Part shown: positions 11,362-23,048 of the stretch, in pieces
Layout: each line of letters begins with the position of its first letter
How positions within the stretch are numbered: position 1 is the first letter of the stretch
The notes under the pieces: generated by a model
Told to the model about the DNA's origin: nothing
What the model saw: the letters and a program-made list of their open reading frames with translations, nothing else
The model's database searches: none
From: Halichondria panicea
Lineage: Eukaryota; Porifera; Demospongiae; Suberitida; Halichondriidae
Length of the DNA: 64,000 nucleotides
Assembly: GCF_963675165.1 (NCBI RefSeq)
Contig: NC_087391.1
Coordinates: forward strand, 5,240,126-5,304,125
Reading direction: 5' to 3'
Program-made: the position numbers and the translations under genes

Positions 11362-11535
11362 CTTTTACGGTCCAAGGATACTATACAAATGTATATGAAT
11401 CATGTGATGGCTTGTTAAAATGTGGTGTTAATCATTATTGCTGAGCTAGCTGCTCTGCAGAAAAGTGGGTGGATCTCATATTATGCAATAGTGACGCGTT
11501 TGTGCAGCTGGAAGAAGTCGTGCATTCCTTCAAAA
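11362..11535. promoter_or_regulatory. Short divergent promoter region, carboxypeptidase/CatSper-like
   Basis: 174 bases separate the two opposite start codons. Both promoters must lie here or within the first transcribed bases. No recognisable core element stands out. Confidence 0.5.
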
Positions 11536-14500
11536 ATGTCTTCTGTTGTCCAACTTTTCTTGCTGATTCTGCTCACCATCAGTTCAGTGAACAGCAGGCA
11601 GTTAACGTTGGTCTACACTGCTGAGTACATTGATGACCTTGTGGTAATCACTTTGCAAAATGCTGATGAAGAGAGCACTGATCACGTTAGTTAAATAAAT
11701 TATTGCTTGCATGAACGCAAAAAATTGCATCGATATTGTTCTCATTTCTGCAGGTACCTAATCTAGGAAATCTCGCGGCCTCTCAAATCACAATTTCGGA
11801 CTGCACTCCCGGCACACCCTCACAGGACGGCCTCCTCCCTGCTGTCTACACACTCATCACAGTCTCTTCACTCTCCCTAAGCAGCTCTGGCATCCCTACA
11901 CTCTCGCTCTCCGTCCCCAGTTATCTAGGGGCTGGCGGGTGCCTGGAGGTCGTCGTGCAGCCTTTGTGGTTGAGAGCTGGCCTCATTGTGCTGGAACTAA
12001 AGTAAGAAACGTATTGATTGTAATAGTTTATCGTATGATGTACACTATGTGCACTGGAATTTGTACAGTTAAGCAAGTAATTGTACGGGGGCTTATTTTC
12101 GAATAACGACCGTGAAATGCTATTAAAACTGCAGATAACTGCATCATACGTGCAATAAGCACTCATAAACAAGCACTGGCAAGGTAAATAGCACTTGGCT
12201 TCACCTCGTGTCTTAATTGCCATTGCTTGTTACTCGTGCTATTAATCCCATATTGTTCTGTAACCTGTAAGCTCTTGCTATACTTTATGCTGTGATAGCT
12301 CCGTGGCTCCATCCTAGTACTGTACTACTCATTATGACATCTTTTTTAGGAGAATAATCAAGCTAACAACTGAGAGCAGAAACAGTACTGAGCTGTTCTG
12401 CCCCACAGGTAATACACTTTCTATCTCCTATTCCAAATAACCCATTCCAATACAGGGCAGTGTGAGGTGTTGGACACCAGCTGGCTTGGCTGGGGTGGAG
12501 CTAGTCTTGTTCGCAACCTCACAAATGGAGCGTACAGTCTGGTTCACTATGATCAAACTTGTAAGTACAACCGTTATAATAATAATAGATGTACGAAATA
12601 ATTCCTCGCAATGTCTCTTACCACTACAGCTATAGATAACGGTACTCTAATACCGCATCCTCTACCACGTTGCCTGGACAATGAAAGTGAGATGGCTATC
12701 TAATGAAAACGTGCAGTGATTGCGTTCAGATCAAAATGTTCCATTCTCGAAGAAAATGCAATTGCATGGGTTATTGTGAAAAATGGACCTCACTGTTCAC
12801 AGCTTTAGGGTTGTGCATTTTTTACCCCTTTGAAATACCTAGAAGGAGTTCTACTCTATCTCCTCACACGCACTGCAGCTAGTTCCGTAGGCCACTCTCT
12901 ATCTCCTCACACGTACTGCAGCTAGTTCCGTAGGCCACTCTCTATCTCCTCACACACACTGCAGCTAGCATGGCTACAACTTGGAGGACGGTAGTGACCA
13001 ATGAAACAACCTGTCGTGAGGTCTTTACTCCCAGTAGAGTCTTCGTTGCCTCAAAGAGAAGTGTGTTTGTGGTTGGAAATGGTCTCCTATACAGGTACTC
13101 TAATATTAAAGTATTTTTGTCTTCCTCTTGACCTGACCTCTTACTACAGTCCAGACGATGGCACCGACCTCTACCAGCTGGTCACACCCGACTACGCTAA
13201 CGGGAGGGTACTCAGTTTTGCTGTCTCTTTGGTCGGAAGAATGTTTTCAATGATTCTTCCCCCCCAGGTACAGCTAGGAAGCAACGTCCACTATCACTAA
13301 CCCTAACCCTCTTCCAATATCCTCCACTCTTCTCTACTGTCTCCCATTTCCTATTCCTATAACTATAGTTACGTATAGCAGTCCCTGGTATAAAAATGTA
13401 TTTGCATGCAGGTCCAGAACGCATCAACGGCTCTGTACTTCGGGTTCGTGGGCAGTAGCACTGTTTCTAAGCTCTACCCCTCATCGTTGTTGGACCACCT
13501 CCTGGAGTTGGGCTACGATCTCAATCTCACTGCCGGCTCTGTAACGTTTGACAATGGACAGCTGTACCTAGTAAGAGAGTGTTACTAATTATGCCTCTAG
13601 GCGTAGCCACACAAGGGATATGGTAAAGCTGACTGTAACTGCTCAACGGTTGCAATGCGACAAAAACTAACAGCTTCTATAGGCTTCTAGTCACGTTCTC
13701 TTGGATTTTAATTCGTGGATTTGCAACTAAAGCTTTGTTCTCCAGTTATCGCTAGTTTGACTCACAGTGAAGGCTGTTGCAGTCTCTTTAGAATCTCTTT
13801 CATGGCTCATCTATTTACACAAACATTCTATTCAACTTATGAGTGAGCCTTGCACTAAAGTGCTTCTTGTCCCACTAAAACGAAACGCCACTAAAACGAA
13901 ACAGTAGTCAATAATGAGCATGGCACCTAATTCTGTCCCTAACCCTAACGCTAACCTGCCCCATTTTTACCCTTCGTTTCTGGTGTTTCGTTTTAGTGGC
14001 GCTTTGTTTTAGTGGGACTACATACAAGCGCTAGCTGTTTGTTAGCTACAAAAGTCAGTAGAGTTGCAAAGCTGCATGCATGCAGCCCTTGTGAAGTCTG
14101 ACCTCATTGCAGATCCACCTCTTTTTATTATTCATTGACAGGAAATTCAATAAAACTTCTACAATGATCTATACATGCTTCTATCTTCTGGCTTCTATCC
14201 TTGAAGATCATTCATCAGCCATCAGATAGACTTCTGTTTCCATTAAGCTCCTCTTCTATAATGATTAAATTTCATAATAACAAACATATAATTATTGTAA
14301 CAGTGCAAAGCAAACTAATTATCCCTTCTATACATTCTAATACTTTTTGAGCGAAAGCAAAACAAGGCGAGAAGCATTAGCACAGCGCAGCTTGCACCAC
14401 TTGTTTGTCAAGCAATCGTACTTTGATTAATTCTGATTTTGTTGCAGACCATAGATTCTTCACGACTAAGACTACCACTAGAAGTGCTATTGAACCAGGA

Positions 14501-17051
14501 GTCCAACAGAGGGGCACTCACTTTCACACAGCCGCAACAACACCGGCTCCTCCGCCCACGCATCCACAACCTCACAACTGGCATAGATGAGTGTCCATAC
14601 CAAGACGTCCGTATAGAGGCACCTGTGTGTGGGCGGATCACACGCACAACGTACTTTGTGGAGAGAGTGGGGGTACTTCGGTGGACCACAGGCCAACTCT
14701 CGGCAACTACGAACTGTTCAATAATGGCCGACAGGGTTCCTACACAAATATTCCTGAAGAAATGGGATAACTATAAGCTTAGAGTACATTTTGAGATCAG
14801 TCCAACGTTCAATGGTATGCGGCGATAATTATACATTTAACAGCTAAAACGTTAAAAAATACGTAGGTGTTTCCACTTATAATGCTCTCTCCACACTCAC
14901 ACACACACACACACACACGCACACACAGACCCTGCCAAACTGCTCATCACGCCGATAGTCTCAGACCCAGACACAGTTCAAGTGACTATCACCTCCATCT
15001 ACAACCCCATTAGTAACATTGTCAGCTTCACCATCGTGATGACTGAGAGTGGACGACTGAGCAGTCAGTGGAGTCCAGGTGCAGTAGCTGTGGAAACAGA
15101 CCTCACACTGAATGTAAGCATTTCTGGATCCATGTAATGCATTTTGATTTAGTGTATACTAGTGCTTTCCTAAAGTGTTGGCATTAATTTTACGTACAGT
15201 ATATAATTATGTTCTGTGATTTGCGCTACAGGTGTGGGGGTCTCAAAGAAACTGTATAGACGTTTATTCCAACTCCCCCTTAACACCAGTGAGTTACGCT
15301 ATACTGTAGGACTGTAATTTTTTGTGGGTGAAAAAAGTTTGCGAATGAGCCAAATTGCGATCTAATGCGTTTTGGTAAGGATGGTGTGTAGTACTAATTT
15401 AGGTTTTGCGATTTTATTTTTGCTAATCAATTGATTAACCCTCGTAAAGTTTGAAAAGCAGGAAAGTACATCGATTTTGTCATTTAAGAGAAATGTACTC
15501 TGTCACTTGCATTAGTATAATATTAGTCTTTATTTTTAATTTGTACTCGCTATTGTAAGTACTATATACAGGGCGCACATTAGGTTAGCGTAATATGCTA
15601 CTAGTGTATCCATGCATTTTGCAGAATTATTATAAAAAAAAAAAAATAAAAAAAAAAAATGTAGTAACATGTCTCTATAAGTTGATACTCTACTATAATA
15701 CACTTTGTGTCCTTCTCAACTTTATTTTCCTTGCCGCAGGATTACATCGAGACAACCGTTCATGTGGGATGCCCTCCAGGCCTTTCTCTGACCTTTGACC
15801 CTGTGGCAACCCACTCCCAGTTTGAGCAGCACTGTCAGAGCACAGCCAACATCTCCTGTTACTACTTCAGGCATGGTGAGTTTGGATGAAATGAACTTCT
15901 TTTTTTTACGGATTGGGAGCCCTTAACATCTTTACTGTACATATCATACTACACTTGATATGTACGTAGCAAGGCAAATTACGTACCATTTGTTTTATTA
16001 CTTAAGTCTTACGTAAATTAATAGTTATTTATTACAGAATTTCGACCAGTATTCAAGTTGGTGGACGTAGTAACGAGCCAGGAGAATATCTACTCTGGGC
16101 TGTACACCCTGAGGGCATTGTCTGGGGGAGTTGACCTATCAGAGATGACTCAGTTCCAGCCCAGCCAACAAGTGTGAGTGCACTACTAAAACTAATGTCA
16201 ACGGAAACCCAATGTTTTCTCCCTGTTTGATCATTATTAGGGAGATGAGTATTTGGACCCCAGTGAACAGTAGCAAGAAGTTAGCACCTGTGTATCACTA
16301 TGGAGACAATGCCATCAGGTAGGGACACCTCCACACCTTACACACCCCTCACTTATCACACTCTCCACACAGGTGGGCGTGCAGTACGACCAGTCCTTGT
16401 GGTGAGATCATACCACGGAACGCAAAAACATCCGAATATTACCTCCTCATTGAGGCGTCCAATTGGTTAGTTAATCATGTGACCTACAGGAGGCTATGCT
16501 ATTGGTCTATGTCTCGCACAGGTTGGTGTCACAGAATAGCACATATTGTCATTACTCAGTCCAGTTCCTGATCCGGGTACACGGTATGGGAATGGGAGCA
16601 GTCACCACTGTCGCCTCACTCGTGGTGTGTTGGCAACAACAGCTTTATATAATAATCCACTGTCTCCTCTTCACACTATCCCCACTCTTATGTAACTATA
16701 GGCCCATCAGGACAAATTGCTTGACTTAATTGATTATAATAATTATATACTTTCAAAATTACAGAGTGTAACTTGTTATTCAGCGTATTATACTCTCACC
16801 CCACCCCCTATAGCCCGTTATGTTACCCCCTCCCTCCCATGCAGGTGTGCACGACGATCATTGCCCTGCTGGTAACGGTTGTGTTCCTGTGTTGGCTACG
16901 AAGGGACAAGCTCGTCTACTGGAGGGACAGTCTCATGGTTGTCCTGAAGAGACGGTGTGGAGGATGGGGGGAGGGCACTCGGACAAGACTACAAAAGATA
17001 GCAGCTCGAGCACGCAAACTAAACTCAAGCAAAAACTTTAACAAACTTTGA
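11536..17051 (+). CDS. CatSper auxiliary subunit, delta/epsilon-like
   Basis: Many-exon type I membrane protein, roughly 750-800 residues. I chose the ATG at 11536 because it begins a good signal peptide (MSSVVQLFLLILLTISSVNS), although the frame is open to 11422. The long ectodomain has many N-glycosylation sites and paired cysteines. Its last third carries the hallmarks of the CatSper delta/epsilon ectodomain: GSQRNCIDVYSNS, GCPPGLSLTFDP, ISCYYFRHEFRPVFKLVDVV, YTLRALSGG, IRWACSTTSPCGEIIP and STYCHYSVQFLIRVHGM. One transmembrane helix follows (TTIIALLVTVVFLCWL) and then a short basic cytosolic tail. In mammals these subunits form the extracellular canopy of the sperm calcium channel CatSper. 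The assignment rests on remembered family patterns and does not separate delta from epsilon. It ends 79 bases before the convergent CEBPZ gene ends. Introns hold nested repeats. Confidence 0.75.
12853..12965 (+). repeat. 43-base tandem repeat containing a 3' splice site
   Basis: CTCTATCTCCTCACAC recurs at 12854, 12897 and 12940 (43-base period). Each unit includes a pyrimidine-rich stretch and ACTGCAG, the acceptor used by the next exon, which opens CTAGCATGGC. The intron therefore ends in three consecutive acceptor-like copies. Confidence 0.85.
13588..14120. repeat. Family C element interrupted by a small palindromic element
   Basis: In a CatSper-like intron. ATGCCTCTAGGCGTAGCC, TTCTATAGGCTTCTAGTCAC and GGATTTTAATTCGTGGATTT match a copy at 59268-59640. 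The flank resumes after 14030 with GTTAGCTACAAAAGTCAGTAG and GTTGCAAAGCTGCATGC, again like the second copy. Between the two halves lies the palindromic insert at 13868-14020. Confidence 0.65.
13868..14020. repeat. Small palindromic element with GTCCCACTAAAACGAAAC ends
   Basis: The left end GTCCCACTAAAACGAAACG is mirrored at the right end by TTTGTTTTAGTGGGAC. Both ends repeat the motif internally (CCACTAAAACGAAAC / GTTTCGTTTTAGTGG). The interior has CCCTAACCCTAACGCTAACC. About 153 bases, non-coding, MITE-like. Confidence 0.8.
14896..14930. repeat. CA microsatellite in CatSper-like intron
   Basis: (AC)n run just before the exon that begins in the DPAKLLITP coding stretch. Confidence 0.85.
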
Positions 17052-17061
17052 ACTTTGATAA

Positions 17062-17100
17062 TATAATAATTATATAATATTATATATATATATATATAAT
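17062..17100. repeat. AT-rich simple repeat between convergent gene ends
   Basis: (TA)n run in the 79-base gap separating the stop codons of the CatSper-like gene and CEBPZ. Confidence 0.8.
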
Positions 17101-17130
17101 TAACGATAATTATCTACACATTGACAACTT

Positions 17131-18594
17131 TCACTGTCTTCGCTTTCTCATTCTATCACGTTTATGACTAATCGTTTTCTTGCCAGTTCTAATATGACCT
17201 TTACCCTTTCCACGACGATCGTTCTTCTGTTCCCAGAGCAGCTGTTTCCCATGAGTCACACCCCTCTTGGTTTGCACAGTGTCTGCAGTGTTGGCGTCAT
17301 CCCCTTCTAGCAAGTGAGAAAACTGCATGTGGTGGGAGACAAGAATAAAAATGTTATAATATCCAAAATATTAAACTTATAACAACACAACTTAATATAG
17401 AGCAAATCGGACAATATTTGATAAAACTGAAGTTAGTGTAAAGATACACACACACATAATGTAGGAACATGACTTGCCTCTTCTGCAGCTGCAAACAATG
17501 AGCTCATGTCGTTCTCTCCCTCAGGCAGTTGGGCGCTAGTGTGTGTGTGTGTGGGGGGGGGGGATAAAAAGCAGTACATTCGAGGCTGTTAGTTCGTTAC
17601 ATTGCCAACAGTTGAGCAGTTACAGCTGTAATACACACACACACACAACCACAGCTTTAACATAATTCTTGTGCGGCTACGCCTCGAGGCATTATAATAC
17701 TAACATAGATATAGGTCTCAGCTCAATTAACTTACTTTGTTCTTTGTTTCTTTGTTTGCGGCCGCTCTTCTTCTTCATCTGATGACATATTCTCGAGCAA
17801 CATTCTCTCCAGCTCCTCCACACCACCCTCCTCATTGTCACTGGCCCCGCCCACTAACGAGTCCACATCACCTGAGGCAACAAAAAACAGAGCTCTTACC
17901 AAACAATTTCTAAAAAATCTTATTTACACGTACTGTCCGAATCTATATTCTCTCGTTCGCTGTTTGCTTTTCCTTTCCTTTTTGCCTGCCTCCCAGCCGT
18001 TGCCAGCTCACTACGAGGACTCAGGTCAACCATCGCACACACACTCACACCAACTGCATCTCTTACCCAGCAAAGTCCATTTCACTCCCACTCTCGTCAT
18101 CGTCATTGATTGTCTTCTTGTCTTTTGCTGCCTCCTCACCGAGAGTTGTTTTGCGTGTGAAGTAGGTGTGCATGAATAGCTCGTCTTCGCGGATTTTATC
18201 TGGCTTCAGGGACGCAAACTCGGCGGAGTTAACTGCAGGGTCAAGAGAGAATAAATTAACCCATTTCAAATTGACAAAACTATCAACGTGCATAAATTAA
18301 AGAGTAGAATATGCAAAGCTTAATGTCAAGGTTGTTACCAGGAGCGTCTGTCCTGGCTTTGTCTGGGAGTAGCCTGGAGGCACGCTGCATGAGAGAGCCT
18401 CCGTGGTCACTGTCCTTCTGTTTCGGGTTCCTGTACACAAATCGATCCAGGAAGTGCATCATCGTGAAGTCCTCTAGGGGATCCCCCTTGTACTCTACAT
18501 GCTCCCCCTGTAACGTTGTGTGTGTGTGTGTTGTGTGTGTGGTGTGTGTGTGTGTGGTGTGTGTGGTGTGTGTGGTGTGGTGTGGTGTGTGTGT

Positions 18595-18662
<68 letters not shown>

Positions 18663-21600
18663 TGTGTGCATGTGTGGGGGGGAAAACAGTTATAGATACG
18701 AAAAGCATATCATAGATTTAAGGCTTCATTTTGATTACACAGCTGCGAACTTACCAGGGCAATTTTGTTGGCAAATACTTGTACAGAAGGATGGAAATGC
18801 TGAGTCAGCTGAAGAACAGAATATACCATCATTATTCTCATTACCATAGTCAATCAGCTTACCCTGTTCAGCTCCCACAGGCAGCTGGTCTCTGCCTTGC
18901 AATACAGCGGATTCCTATTCATGATTTGATACGATGACGAATCTCGTGCAACGTTATCACTAATCTTGGTCACATGATCTTGAGAAGACGCGACAGGAAC
19001 TTTGTCATCATTTCCAGAGTCTGAGTCGCTAGAGAGTGGGACATCTACAAAGTGTTCCAGGTCAGAGGTCGTGGGTTGCAGTATAAATGGCCACAGAGAA
19101 GGCTTGACTTTAAGCACCTGCGTTGTAACAGGAGCATAATACAATGTAAACACTGCATGCGATTAATGCTCCAAGCTTGATCTTAAAATACGCCATTAAT
19201 GCCTTGAGAATTACAGTGTACTAGTACAACCCAGGAAAACGTCAAACTAATACTGATAATTGTTAAAATTCTCTGGATGCTAGTACTATCTATCTACATG
19301 TGCAGTGCGCTATTAAATTGTACAATCACATCTCAAATTATAGGCAGTCAAAGTTCAACAGCTACCACTGCCCTTTCCGTGTAATTACACACCAGTAGTA
19401 AATGAGACATGTACTCTTTCAGTCGCCCAAAACTTGAGTTCCGTGCATCCAATTTCAATGATTTTCTAATTTCCTGAAAGCTTAGAAAGAGACCTTTCAA
19501 ATGGTATCACCAATGTTTATATTTGGGAGATTACAGAATTTGCCAATTTAGGCCAAATACCATGGATTATAGCCCATGGTTCAAGGGCGAAAAATGACAA
19601 ATTATGGTCCGAATCAAATTAGGGATTTGAAAACTTCATTTTAAAGATATCTTTCTAAGCTTTCAGAAAATCAGAAAATCAATGAAATTGGATCATCCGA
19701 ATTAAAGTTATGGCTGTTCGAAATTGGTTCCCACAGAGATCACACCAATGTATGCATGCTTCTACAATCAAACCATTGGTACTGCTGCCACCATTAATGT
19801 TATAGAGTTGCAATGCATTTAATTTCGATGCAAGCTAGTAGCTCACCTCTGAAATGAGGTAGAGACAACCGCAGAGAAAGGCGGGGGAATGAAACAAGGC
19901 CACCTGTAGAATCCTCTTGACAAACGCCTTCACTCTGTTCATTTCCGGGTCGTTCTTGACACTCTTGAACAACAGATTTAGGAAGATGCCCTGAGAGGGT
20001 TAGCTGAGATAATTATAGACATTGAAAGCTGTGACTTGCCTGTTTTCCAGAATGTTTCAAAGAGGGGTCCATCAGTTTAGTGTAAAGGGCTTGGTAGTAT
20101 CGTCCTGAAATGGCTTGTCTGGACTCCATTACTTGGTAAAGCAGAAGGAGCGACTGTATGCCTGTCGCTAAGGGCCCAATATGAACCACTTTGAATAAAG
20201 ACTGCAAATGGTCCTCAAAAGATGGAATATCGCCTAGTGTTGAGTAAAATAAAGAAAGAAAATAATTATGAGGATTGGATTTGAACTTAACCCATACCAA
20301 GAATAACTAAATGCAAAAAAAACAAAAATACGACGAGGATGGGATTCGAACCCACGCGTGCAGAGCACAATGGATTAGCAGTCCATCGCCTTAACCACTC
20401 GGCCACCTCGTCAGACACACTGGGCATGATTCATGAGGGAAACCTTAATCATACCTCTCTTTGGTCTTACCCTTGAGGAATGGAAAAGCTCTGTTCACTC
20501 CAGTAAGCAACGCTCCAAGCATCTTGGCATCCAGTTCTCCACGTTCAACATACAGCTGACAACAGAGGAGGATAAATGAACATCAGAAAACAAAATCTAT
20601 AGGAGCCTTACCTTGAAAAAAGTGAAGTAAATTTCAATTAGTTTAGCCACCAAAGCGTTCTCTTGTCCCGTTATAGTGAATTGATTGAGACAACAGACAC
20701 AGTAGTACCTGAGAGAAGCAGGACACTATAGCAATACACTCCACAATATTAATCTGTGCTCTTACTGTGCCTTAGATTTGATATTCGGCCTGTGCAACAG
20801 TTTCTCTAGCTCCGTGGCAACAACCACCTTCATATTGACGTGGTGGTTCACTGGGAGAGCAAAGAGGACCATATATACCAAATCGACCCAAACAGTACAA
20901 TTAAGCTAGTCAAAATCACTTAAGCACATTCAGTAGCCAGTACAACACAAGACAAAATAAGGAGAAGGCAATTAAGAGCTGTTGTTCAACTAACTCGTGA
21001 AATGTGACGCACTATGAACAAAATACCTACACACATAAACTTACATAATTTTAGCAAGAAAAGTGTGCATTTTGAGCCAATCTTTCTGATGGGGTCTCCA
21101 AGTTTGTTGACCAGTTGAGAGAGCAGCTCTTGTTCTTGCTCTGGCTTGCGGTAGAGGAGGTCAAACACGTGACCCAGTGCCTTCTCACGGATATTGGCCA
21201 CCGTGTCGTGAAGCAAGCCCTGTAGTGACATGCACACTTAGTACACATGGCAACAATGGATAACAGATAGCAAAGAGAGTACTACAGAGACTGAATAAAA
21301 ATAAAATTGTTTTCCAAGTGACACTAGCCTTAAATTAAACTTACCCTAATGATGGACAGAAATTGAGCGTATTTCGCCTTCAGCTGATCTTCGTAGTACC
21401 ATAGCAACAACTTGGTGTGTCGTGCGTGAACAGATTGTTCACTGATAACCAGCTCACTTAGCGGCCTCTGTATGAAACACAACACAGTTCAACCAACCCA
21501 CAGTACCACTGTCTGGAACATAGCTATAATATTATATTGACCAGCTGCTTTACCTGTTTTAGCGATTTGAGTTTTCTGTTGTCAGGGAGCAAATTTGTCA

Positions 21601-22881
21601 ACCACAACTCCTTGAGGGCATCTGCAAGCAAAACAATCAATTATAGGCACTCAAAGGTAGCTATAAAAATTATTGCGATTGTTGCTAATAATAAGTGATA
21701 GGATTGAGTGGTGTACCTATGGCTAGCACACACTCTCTTTTCCCTTTTTTGCCAGCCATTGTTAGTAGGCTGTCCAGAGATGGTAGAGTGTGAACGGGGG
21801 ACTCCTGAGGTGTGTGTGTGTGGGTGTGGGTGTGGGTGTGAGGAGTGGAGGGGGTGACTCTTGTGATAGCTACTGGCTAGATCTGTCAACACACCTGAAT
21901 GAGTAGCGTACGAGTGGCCATTTTATCGCTGAGGGTGCCACCAGTGAGAACTTTTTTCAACCATCTCAAGTCTCCAGCACTCTTCCTCTTCTGACGAGCT
22001 GTATATCACATGACCATTACATAAAAACCATTTATATATTTTCTTCAACTATTTACTTTTCTCATAGAGTGACATTTCGCTCGCCATTAGCTCCTCCCCC
22101 ACTTTTGTGAGGTGGACAATCACTCTCAGACTGACAGCGTCTGTTGGCTCGGTAGACTCAGACTGTAAAATTAAATTAAAATAATAATTAAGCTTCATCA
22201 CGTACAATGATTGCATTTGTAGCAATTTGGCAGAACAAAAATTGTTTTTTTTGGTTGGTACAATAACAGCGCTAGGACTCACCTGATCGTACCACATTTG
22301 CTCGGTGTCTATGGAAACCAGCATCCTTTTGAGTGGTTTGGCAGAGACCGACATCAATTGTTTATCAAGATGGACAGTGGTGGGGGTGGTGGTCTGGGGA
22401 GTTTCCCTCTGCTGTGTCTGTTCGTCTGGTGACTCGTTCATCTTCTTCTTGTCTTTGGCTGCCTTTCGTGTGCTCGCTTTCAGACCAAGATTATCAATAA
22501 AACTTTGTATCTGTAAAATATAAACCTTAATTGCTGAAAAGATGCTTTCCAAACCGATTTCTCATAATTTATTGGAGTAAAATTTCAAAATTAATGAATG
22601 TACTCACATCTTGCCTGCACTTTTTATCGACATCGCTACCAATGAACACCATCTCCTCATCGCCATCTTCATCCACACCCTCAAGGAGGGACAGATCCTC
22701 CTGAGAGATGGACAAAATAATTATATTAACAGGAAGTGTGAAAAATCATCATTTCATGACACCAGGCACAAGTGGGATTTAGCGTATTATACACACTTCT
22801 CTGTGTACTCATGGCCATGTTATATAGACCTACCTGTGTTCCACCAAGGCACTGTATTTCTTCCAAAGTCAACTTCTCCAT
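17131..22881 (-). CDS. CEBPZ: CEBPZ / Noc1 (Mak21) ribosome biogenesis factor
   Basis: Long multi-exon gene, about 900 residues, from MEKLTLEEIQ to RKRRQ. Noc1/CEBPZ works in the nucleolus in early 60S subunit assembly and export with Noc2. Recognisable parts in order: LKASTRKAAKDKKK; the helical repeat region with LWLTNLLPDNRKLKSLKQRP, GLLHDTVANIREKALGHVFD and KSKAQYYCVCCLNQF; and the CBF/Mak21 domain with KVVHIGPLATGIQSLLLLYQ, GRYYQALYTKLMDPSL, FPFLKG, HSPAFLCGCLYLISEVLKVK, LTQHFHPSVQVFANKI and YKGDPLEDFTMMHFLDRFVY. The C-terminal tail (DMSSLFAAAEEFSHLLEG and a Lys/Arg-rich end) is also typical. The intron at 17323-17477 has a GC donor. Introns also hold a tRNA-Ser (20331-20412), a family A element and a long GT repeat. 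It is divergent from the receptor-like gene, 167 bases away. Confidence 0.93.
18516..18678. repeat. Long GT microsatellite in CEBPZ intron
   Basis: About 160 bases of GT with periodic GTGTGGTGTG interruptions and then an almost pure (GT)n stretch from about 18597. It lies directly upstream (minus strand) of the exon encoding LGEHVEYKGDPLEDF, with the CA-rich strand acting as part of the polypyrimidine tract region. Confidence 0.95.
19342..19720. repeat. Palindromic element family A, copy 2 (CEBPZ intron)
   Basis: The core at 19411-19720 has CTCTTTCAGTCGCC, TTCCGTGCATCCAATTTC, the central palindrome CCATGGATTATAGCCCATGG and the mirrored right arm TTTCTAAGCTTTCAGAAAAT. The left flank (from GGCAGTCAAAGTTCAACAGC) is shared with the copy at 43118, so the full element may be longer than in copies 1 and 3. 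Confidence 0.85.
20331..20412 (-). tRNA. tRNA-Ser (GCT anticodon), inside a CEBPZ intron
   Basis: 82 bases on the minus strand, the same strand as CEBPZ. The acceptor stem GACGAGG pairs with CCTCGTC, followed by discriminator G. The A box is TGGCCGAGTGG and the B box GGTTCGAATCC. The anticodon loop CTGCTAA gives anticodon GCT, reading AGC/AGT serine codons. A long variable arm (TGTGCTCTGCACG) is typical of type II serine tRNA. A T-rich terminator follows (ATTTTTGTTTTTTTT on the minus strand). It is identical to the copy at 39788-39869 and sits between the exons encoding FPFLKG and DIPSFEDH. Confidence 0.97.
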
Positions 22882-23048
22882 GACTTTTTCTGCAGCCACG
22901 TGGGTGAGAGTTCAAGGTTGCTCTAGCTAGGGGAAGTCCCCCTTGACAAGCTTTTACTGCACTTGTATGTGTTCATGCAATGCAGGCTAATAAAAGCATT
23001 CACTTGTAGGAGGATTCTGGAAAGTATCTACTGCTGGGAGAAGCAATC
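22882..23048. promoter_or_regulatory. Divergent promoter region, CEBPZ/receptor-like gene
   Basis: 167 bases between opposite start codons. It contains CCACGTGGG at about 22898, an E-box (CACGTG) core that could be bound by Myc-type bHLH factors. That would suit a ribosome biogenesis gene, but the link is inference. Confidence 0.45.

Noticed and set aside
13940-13965. CCCTAACCCTAACGCTAACC as an interstitial telomere
   Set aside because: Only about three hexamers, located inside a small palindromic element, which is too short for a telomeric relic.
18283-18708. Long open frames of alternating His-Thr or Cys-Val on both strands
   Set aside because: They are translations of the GT microsatellite in a CEBPZ intron, not genes. 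The same applies near 52014-52382, 47981-48184 and 61473-61828.
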